64,000 nucleotides of DNA from Ereboglobus luteus (GTDB lineage: Bacteria; Verrucomicrobiota; Verrucomicrobiia; Opitutales; Opitutaceae). The stretch spans positions 1,158,501 to 1,222,500 of the forward strand of contig NZ_CP023004.1 in the NCBI RefSeq assembly GCF_003096195.1. Reading direction: 5' to 3'. The position numbers were made by a program, and so were the translations under genes. Of this stretch, positions 17,001 through 26,000 are shown piece after piece; the first letter of the stretch is position 1, and each line of letters opens with the position of its first letter. The notes beneath the pieces are model-generated. The model saw only the letters and a list, made by a program, of their open reading frames with translations, was not told the DNA's origin and searched no databases.

Positions 17001-20000
17001 GGTCGAGCGCGGCGTTGTTGACCATGGCGCCCGTGCCGGTGGCGGCGAGGTTTTCGAGGCGCAGCGTGCCGCCGGTGACGAGGGTCGTGCCGGTAAAGGC
17101 GGCGTTGGCGTGGGTGAGTGTGATCGTGGTCGCGGTGTCTTGTTTTTCAAAAACGCCCGCGCCGACGAGATTGGCCGCGCCGAGGTTTGCGTTGGTGGAG
17201 GCGGCGAGGTGCGAGCCGACGGCGACGTCGAAGGTGCCGGTGAAGGCGGCGTTGTTGCCTCCCAGTGTGACGGTGCTGCCGGCGAGCGCGATGTTGCCCG
17301 CGCCCGTGACGGACTTGGCGAAGGTGCCGCTCGCGGTGTCGATTGCGAGGAGGTTGTTGTTGGCGAGCGTGCCGGAGCGGCCGAGGCCGTCGGTGTTGTC
17401 GATGCGGATGGTGCCGGTGTTTGCGATGTCGGCGGAGAGGCCGGTGTTGGCGCCGCGGATGTCGAGGTGGCCGGCGGTGTTGAGCGTGCCGGAGCCGGTG
17501 AGCGCGCCGAGCGAGGTGCCGCCGTTGGCGAGGGTGAGCACGCCGGCGTTGAGATCGAGCGTGCTGCCGGCGGCGGTGTTGAGCGTGCCGGTGGCCTGGG
17601 TCTTGCCGTTCATGTCAACGCCTGTGTTGGCGGCGAGGTCGAGGAGCGGTGTGCCGCCAAAGGCGTTGTCGGTGAGCATGCGCACGGTGCCGCCGGTGAC
17701 GAGCGTCGCGCCTTCGTAATTGCTGGCGGCGTTGCCGATGGAATACACGCCGGTGCCGCTCATGGTGTAGCCGCCTGAGCCGGTGAGCTTCACGCCGAGC
17801 GCGGATTGGGCGGCGTTGGAGTTGGAGAGGGTGATGGATGCGCCGGCGTTGGCGCTGAGTTCGACGAGGCCGTAGGCCCAGCCGATTCCGCTGCCGGTGA
17901 CCGCGGCGTAGAAATCGTAACTCGCGGTGCCGGTGACGGCGTTGGAGGCGTCGCGGATGCCGGTGGCGATGGCGTTGCCGGAGACGGGCGTGCCGTCGTA
18001 TTGGATGATGTCGAGTTGCACGCCCGTGCCGGTGACGCTGCCGGTGGCGTTGACGATCATTTGCTGGACCGTGCCGGTTTGCGCAAAGAACGAGGGGGCG
18101 TTGATCACGTCGGTGTCGTCAACCACGGTGACGGGTTTCGACATTTTGGTGGTGCCGCTGCCGGCGACGAGGTCGGTAACGGTGAGCGTGCCGGTCGGGC
18201 TGACGTGCGCGCCCGTGGTTTCGACCATGAGCGTGCCGCCGTCCATTTCCAGCGCGCCGATGACGCGGTTGGCGTTGATTTCGGTGGAGCCGTTTTGACC
18301 GAGGACAAGCGCGGCGTTGGCGAGGAGCGAGCCGGCGTTGGCATCGAGGGCGAGGTGGCCGCCGCGCATGGCGAGCGTGCCGGTGAATGAATTATTCAGG
18401 CCGGACGCGAAGGCGAGCGTGCCGGTGGCGTCGGCGAAGTTTGCCGTGAGCGTGCCGTCGCCGCCAAGCGTGTTGGTGAAGGTCCAGCCTCCGGCGGCGG
18501 GCGCGAGCGCGAGCCGGCCACCCGCGAGGCTGACGTTTCCGGCGCCGAGATTTTGCGTGCCGCTGACGGTGCCCGAGCCGGTGATATTCCACGCGGCGAT
18601 GGTGTTGGCGCCGGTGAGGTTGACGCCGTTTTCAGAAACGACGGCGACGCCGTTGCCGCCGATGGTGTTGGCGAAGTCGCCGACGTCGGCGAGGTCGAGG
18701 ACGGCGGAGGAAGCCACGGTGACGCTGCCTGTGCCCGTGGCGGCGAGGTTTTCGAGGCGCAATGTGCCGCCGGTGACGATTGTCGTGCCGGTGAATCCGG
18801 TGCTCGCGGCGGTGAGCGTGAACGTGCTCGCGCCGGTTTTTTCGATGCGCGCGGCCCCCTCAAAGGTGCCGTCGTATTGGGACGCGATGGTGTTGTTGAG
18901 CGTGATGCCACCGCCGGTCAGCGCGATTTTGCCCGCGCCGCCGAGATGGTTGAGCGCGAGGGAATTGGTGACAACGAGCGTCGCGCCCGCGTCGATTTGG
19001 AACGCGGTGCCGCTGGCAAAGAGCTCGCGGGGCGCGGTCGCCGCAATCGCGACGGAGCCGCTGGCGATCGTGGTGGTGCCGGTGTGGGTGTAGGCGGCGG
19101 CGGGCGCGAGGGTGATGAGATCGCCCGCGGTGGCGCCCGCGGCGATGGCGAGGTTGGCGGGCGAGCCGGCGGCCTGGGTGATGAGGGCCTTGAAGTCTTG
19201 CGCGCCTCCGCTGTTGGTTTGCGAGAGGGTGAAGGTTTTGCCGGACTGAATTTCGACGGTGGTGAGCGTGCTGCTGAGGAAGATGCCGTGGGTGCCGCCG
19301 TGCATGGCGGAGAAGGCGTAGTTGTGCACGGCCTTTGCGGTCGGGCTGGCGGCGGTGTCGGAGCCTTGGATGATGTCGCTCAGCATGGTCGTGCTGTTCA
19401 ACGCGCCTTTAAGGCTGAGACTGGCGATGTTGCCGGTTACGGCATTGGCGCTTTGGGCGATGGCGGCGGTGACGCCGTCGTCGAGCGAGAGGAGTCCGCC
19501 CGCGCCGGCCGGGTTGCTGTCAACCGTGGCGGAGCCGACGATGTTGATGTCGGTTGCGCTGAGTTTTTCCTGGCCGAAATCGACGATCATCGTGCCGCCG
19601 TTAATGAGTGTCAGGTTGCGCACGGTTTGGTCGCCATTGAGATTGATCGCGCCGCCGTTGAGCGAGACGAGGGCGTTTTTGAGGACGCCGTTGGTCGCAT
19701 CGCCCGCAACAGAGTCGAGATTGAGGACGCCGGTGTTGATATTGACGGTGCCGGTGAAGTTGCCGCCCTGCGCCGTGGATACGAACGACAACGTGCCGCC
19801 CGCCGCGAGGTTCAGCGAAATGTCGCCGGCGTAGGTGGACACGCTGTCAACTTTGTTGGCGAGAACAAAGCTGCCGGGTGACGCGACCCTCAAGGAACCG
19901 GCCAGGTTGAGATCCCCGGTTCCGATGTTTTCAGTCGCGCTCACAATCATCATCGAGGAGCCGTGCACGCGCCAGTCGCCCGCGTAGTCGCTGTTGTCGG

Positions 20001-23000
20001 CCGTGATCGTGACGGAGGCTTGTTTGACATGCGTGGTGCCGCCGCCCGCGAGGATGTTTGCAAATGTGCCGGTGAAATCGAGCGCGAGGTTTCCGGTCGC
20101 GCCAATGGTGACGGAACCGCTGCCGAGCGCGGCGGCGTTTTGGGCGACGAGGCTGCCGCTGGTGATTTGCGTGCCGCCGGCGTAGTCGTTCGAGCCGGTG
20201 ACGCGAAGCGTGCCGGCGCCGGTTTTCGCGAGCGCGCCGTCGCCAGTGACGGGGCCGTTGAGAGCGAGCGCGGAGGCGGCGGTGTTTTCGAGCGAGAGTG
20301 TCTTGCCGGTTGCGAGCGCGATGGTGTTGGAGAGCGCGACGGAGGCGGCGCTGGTGTTTGATAGAATCGCGTCGCCGGTGACGTTGAGGACGCCGGCGCC
20401 GAGGGCGGTGTTGGTGAGGGCTTCGATTTTGCCGGCGGCGAGCTCGATGCCGGCGGCGTGGGCGGAGTTGTCGCCCGCGAGGATGAGGACGCCCTGGCCC
20501 GCCTTGGTGAGCGTGCCGGGGCCGGTGAGCGCGCCGGCGAGGCTGAGCGCGGCGCCGGTGTCGATCGTCACGGTGGCGCTGGTGGAAACGGTGGATGTCG
20601 CGACGTTGGCGAAGGCGAGCCGGTGGTCGCCGAGGACGCTGAAGCTGCCCGCAATGTCGAGCGGGTTGGCCAGGAGTGTGCGGTCCGCGCCGAGCGCCTC
20701 GAGCGCGCCGCCCTTGAGGATAACTTTGCCCTCGCCGAGGGGGCCGTTGGTGGCGGTGCCGTCGGCGGCGATGCGCACGAGGCCGCCCTCGAGCGCGAAG
20801 CCTTCGGTGAAGCTGTTTGCGCCGGCGAGGACGAGCACGCCCGCGCCGCGCTTGATCATGGCCTGGCTGCCCTCAATGACGCCGTTGATCGTGATGGTGC
20901 CGGAGCCTTCGTGCGTGACGACAAAGCTGTTTGATCCAACGCCTCGGTCGTATTCGAGGTTGAGCCCGGCATTAATGATCATCGAGGCCTTCGAGAGCGC
21001 GTCGCCGGTGATGTAGGTGTTGCCGCCGTCGCTATCGAGGTTGATAATGTCGCCGGTGGTGCCGATGGTGAAACTGTCGGCATAGGTGCGGCTCAGGCCG
21101 ATGCCGCCGATGACCATGCCGTTGACGTTGCGAATCACCTTGCCGCCAAGGCTGGCGTCGGCATCGCCGAAGGTGGCGCCCTTGCCTTTGTAATCCGGCT
21201 TGGCGTTGGTGGGATAATAGGTGTCGCTGCCTGCGTCGTAGGAAAGCCAGTTTTCACCGTTCCACTCATCGTTGGAGGTTCCGTCCCACGCGTAGGCGAC
21301 GCCGAAGGGCACGAGCACCCAGTCGCCGCCAATCTTCATGGTCTTGCCGCCGAGCGCGTATTGGGAGCCAAAGTTGACGTCGGCGTAGCGCTGCTCGGAA
21401 CTCGCGCCGCTGAGAATGATCTGGTTGAGGCCGCCGCCGGTGATGGCGTTGCCTTTCCAGTTGATCAAGGCGAGCTGGCCTCCGGCATCAAAAAGGAGGT
21501 CCGCGGCGATGAACTTGGTGAGACTGGTATTGGCGCCGAAGTCGATGGTGGAATTGCCGGAGATGAGGAGCCCGCCGCCGAGTGTCTGGGTGTGACCGCC
21601 GAGATCGAGCGTGCCGTTGTCGAGGGTGAGCGCCTGCACGCCGCCGACGAGGTTGGCGGCCGCCAGGGTGAGGACGCCGCCGGTGATTTCGAGGGAGGAC
21701 GCGGAGAGTTTCACGCCGACCGTGGCGTTGGACGCCCGCATGATACCGGAGGAAAATAGCGTGCCGCGATTGGCCGCGGTGGTGCTGCCAAGCGTCACGC
21801 CGTCGCCGAGGAGCGTGACGACGTTGGCGCCGGTGACGTTGAACTTGCCGCCGTTGTTGAGGACGATTGCCGACTGGCCGTCGGCGCGTTTTGCGATGGT
21901 GACGAGGGCGGGGTTGCCGGCGTCGGCTCCTTGCGTGACGATTTCGAACGCGCCGTTGGCGTTGGAAACGGTGAGGACGCCGGTGCCAAGGTAGTTGGCG
22001 GCGGTGTCCTCGGCGCCGATGGTGACATGGCCGTCACCCGCGATGTCGGCGACGGCGCGCACGGTGCCGGAGCTGGTGATGTTGATGCCGCCGGTGATGA
22101 TGTTGGCGGCGTTGGAGAGCTCGATGATGCCGCCGGCGCCGTTGGCGGTGAAGCCGCTGGTGTTGTTGGTGTCGAGCAGTTGCGACTTGATGGCGAGGGT
22201 GGCGCCGGAGAGCACGTTGATGGCGTAGGAATTGCCGCCCTTGAGCGTGATGGTCGGGGTGTCGAGGATGAGGGTGTGCGCGACGTTGTCAGCGGCCAGC
22301 GATTTCCGCACGAGGAAGGCATTGCTGCCGTTGCTGAATTCGATGGCGTTTGAGAGCGTGCGCGAGGTCGTGCCGGCGTCGTTGGAATAGGGCGAGAGAT
22401 AGGCGCCCGAGCTTTGAAACGTAAGCGCGCCGGTGCCGAGCGCGCCGCTTTGCACGGTGCCGTCGGGATTGAGCACGCTGTCGATGCCGATTTCCAAGAC
22501 GCCGACCTCAAAGAGCGTGCCCCCGGAATAGCGGTTGGGCGCTTGGAGGCGCATGGTGCCTCCGCCGTAGTTGATTCTATAGAGGCTGCCCGTGCCGTCG
22601 AGGATGTGGTCCTTGCCAAAGATCAGGGTGTTATAAACATAAAAATAAGTGGCCGCCGTCATGGTCGAGACACCGGCGTGGTCGAAGGTGAAATTACCGC
22701 GAAATGTTTGCTGGCCTCCGTTGAAGCTGAGCGGATTGGACACAACCCGGGACGCGCCGGCGGTGGCGAGAAAGGTGTTGCCGGCCGGATTCCACGCGTG
22801 AAACCCGTTGTGCACGGCTCCGAATTTGATGACTCCGGCGGCGGCGCCAAGCGCGTGGTCGTGCCCGGCGTAGATTTCGACGCCATTGAGCGTGACGCCG
22901 CCCTCGAAGGTGTTTGCGCCCGTGAGCATGAGCGAACCGTAGCCGCCGAGGGCGAGGCCGCCGGCGCCGCTGATGTTGCCGTCGATCCTGAGCAGTTGCT

Positions 23001-26000
23001 GGCTGTTGCGGACCGAGGTGTCGGTGCTGTAATAGACGTTGTTTGCACCCCAGACGCTGATGCTGTGCGTGCCGGCGGAGAGGACGCCGTCGCCCGTCAT
23101 GCGCAAGTGGGTGATGTTGCCGGTTTCGGAGCCCGCACCGTTGCCGGTTTCGCGCTGGAGCTTGAGGTTGCCGTTGAGGATCCAGTCGTTGTCGAGCACG
23201 CGCGTGGCGGCGGCGAGCGCGGCGGCGGTGGGATTGCTTATGATGGGCAGGGCAACGGATGCGCCACCGCCGCCGGATGTCCACCATGCCTCCAGGGTCT
23301 GGGTGTCCGCAAGCGTGTCGCCGAGGGTGAGGACGCCGGAGCCAAACGCGTTGCTGGCGCCGATTTGGATCAGGCCGCCGTCGCGCAGTTCCGCGCCGCC
23401 GGTCCATGTGGCGGCGTTGTCGCTGGTGATGCGGAGCATGCCCGCGCCGGTTTTGACGAGCTTGCCGCCGCCGTGTATTTGTCCCGACCAGACGACATAG
23501 CCGGGAAACGCCGTGGTGTTGGCCGCGGGCATGATGGTCGTGGCGAGTTCGGTGTCGGTTGCAAGCGTGACATCGCTGCCAATGGCAAGGATGGAGGAGC
23601 CGGCGTGCTTGATGCGGGCGAAGGATGCGTCCTCGATCGCGCCAACGCCGTTGAAGGTGAGCATGCCGGAACCGTCGAGCGTGACGCGCGACTGGAATGT
23701 CTCGATGTTGAGGTGGTTGAGCGCGTAGCCGCCATCGACGTTGATGGTCTTGGCCGCGAGGTCCGAGTCGATGTCGCGAATAGTGACACTGGCCGTGGCG
23801 ACGTTGGGCACGGTGCTGTCGAGCCAGTTGGTGGTGTCGCTCCAGTTCGAGACGGCGCCGCCGCCGGACCATTCCGTTGTGCGGAGGGCGCTGCCGGTGT
23901 CGGGCAGGAGATAATAAAAGCCGTCGCTGCCCTGCTCGATTTTCGCGCCGGTTTCCCAGCCGGTGAAGGCGATGTTGGCGAGCAGGCTGTCGGAGATTGC
24001 TGCGAAATTGTCGTTGCTGAAGCGGACGTAGGCGCCGGTGTCGCCAGCCGCCCAGTTGCCGTCGGCATTTTGAACGATGAGGATTTTGGAGCGGCTCCAA
24101 TTCGCGTCCACCGCCGTCATGGCGTTGGTGAAGGTGAGGCCGCCCGCGCCGCCGAGGATCAGCGAGCTGTTGTCACGCAAGTAGAGGTTGGTGATTGCGT
24201 TTGTGTGGTCGTTGGCATCGAACGCGCCGCCTTGCAGCACGAGGGCGCCGGCGACGAGCTGGTCGCTTTTGCCGAGCTGGAGGATGCCGCCGTATACGTA
24301 AACGGTGCCCGTCGTGATGCTGTTCACATTGGCTGCGTCGGTGCCGTTGTGGTAGAAGGTGCTGATGCCGTTGCCGTATTTGGCAATGTTTGAGAGATTC
24401 GTGATATTGGCGTAGGCCGCGCCGCCGGCCTTCACGTAGGACTGGCCGGTGGTGTTGGTGCTGGTGTCGAGGCGCAGGGTCGGCGAGCGGGAGGAGTCAA
24501 CGCCGTTGCCGTAGACGGCTCCCGAAAAAATGACATCGCCCGCAACGGACAGCGTGCCCGCGCCCGCGGACGAAATAATCCGCATGTCGGAGCCGAGAGT
24601 GACCGCGCCGTCGCCGGTGAAGCGCAACGCGGAGTTGTTGTTCAAGGTGATGGTGGCCGTGTGCAGGGTGTCCGCGCCTTGGAGGAGGACGGCGTTGCCG
24701 CCGGTTTCGACATTGATAACGCTGTTGCCACCGGTCAGGAAAAGCTCGCCGGAGCCGAGATAATTTTTACCGGCCTCGACCGCGCCGATGCGCAACCCGG
24801 CGGCGCCGATGGTTGTGTAAAGCGCGCCCGTATTGATCGTGAGGCCACCGGAGAACGAGCTGTTGTCGCCGAGCATTTCCATGGCGGCGCCACCCGCCTT
24901 GACCAGCCCGCCCGTGCCCGTGAAATCGATTCCCGCGCCGAAGGTGACGGAGGCGTATTCCGCCGGGTCGGTGGGCATCGAGTTTATGGCGAGTTTATAA
25001 ACCGAATCCAAATCAACGGAGCCGTTGTAAAGAAAGTTCAGGCGGTTCAGCGTGACGTCACCCTCTATCTCAAACGCGCCGGAAAACTTCAGCTTGTTGT
25101 CGGCATGATACGACTGGAACACGCCGCCGCGTAGCACGACGGTGCCGTCGCCAAGCCAAGTGCCGGTGCTGTTGCGCATTTCCGATGTCAGGATGCCTTC
25201 CTCCAGGAACAGCGTTCCGGAAAAACCCGTCTTCTCGGTGGTCCAGATATAAAGATAACCCGGCCCGGTTTTTGTTATGTTTTTGTCGCCCTCAACGATT
25301 CCGTTGAGCAGCACATAATTGCCGGAGTAGATGGTGAGATCGTCCTTGAGCACGATGGCCGCGGGAATCTGAAGGTTGACGCCGTAGATTTGGGTGAGCG
25401 TGGCGCCAGCGCCGTTGTTATCGAAAACGAACGTGCCCGTGTTGATGGCAAAATAGCTGCTGTTATGGCCGGTGGGGTCGATGGTCAGCGAGCCGAGCGT
25501 GACGGTGTTGCCGCCCAGTGTGATGGGGTTTAAGGAACTGATTGTGGAGCCGATCGCGGCGCAACTGATCGTGGCCTTGGCGCCGGCGAAATTGGGGATG
25601 TTGAACTCGTCGTCGCCGACCCAGTTGGTCGCGTCGAACCATTTCCAGTTGCCCGTCGTGGCGAGGCCGTCGGTCTTGTTGTCGAACACGGCGTCGAGGT
25701 AGTTGCCCGCGATGGGTGCGAGGTTGCCCGAGAGGTCGTATTCCGCGCCCTTGTTGTAACCGTAGAACCACACTTGCGACAGCGCCTCGGCCGACAGGGT
25801 ATTGGCTGTGGAAATGAGATCATCCGTCAACGAACCGTCGGCGCTGTAGTTTCTAAACTTCAGGATCGAGTTGGCGCCGAGCGTCGTATTGCCGAGTCCG
25901 AGGATTGTCGCCGTCGAGCCGCCGCCGCTGCCGAAATCAATGAGAAGCTGCGTGTTTGCGGCGAGGTCAAGGGAGGCGAACGCCTGGTCGTGGCCGCCGA

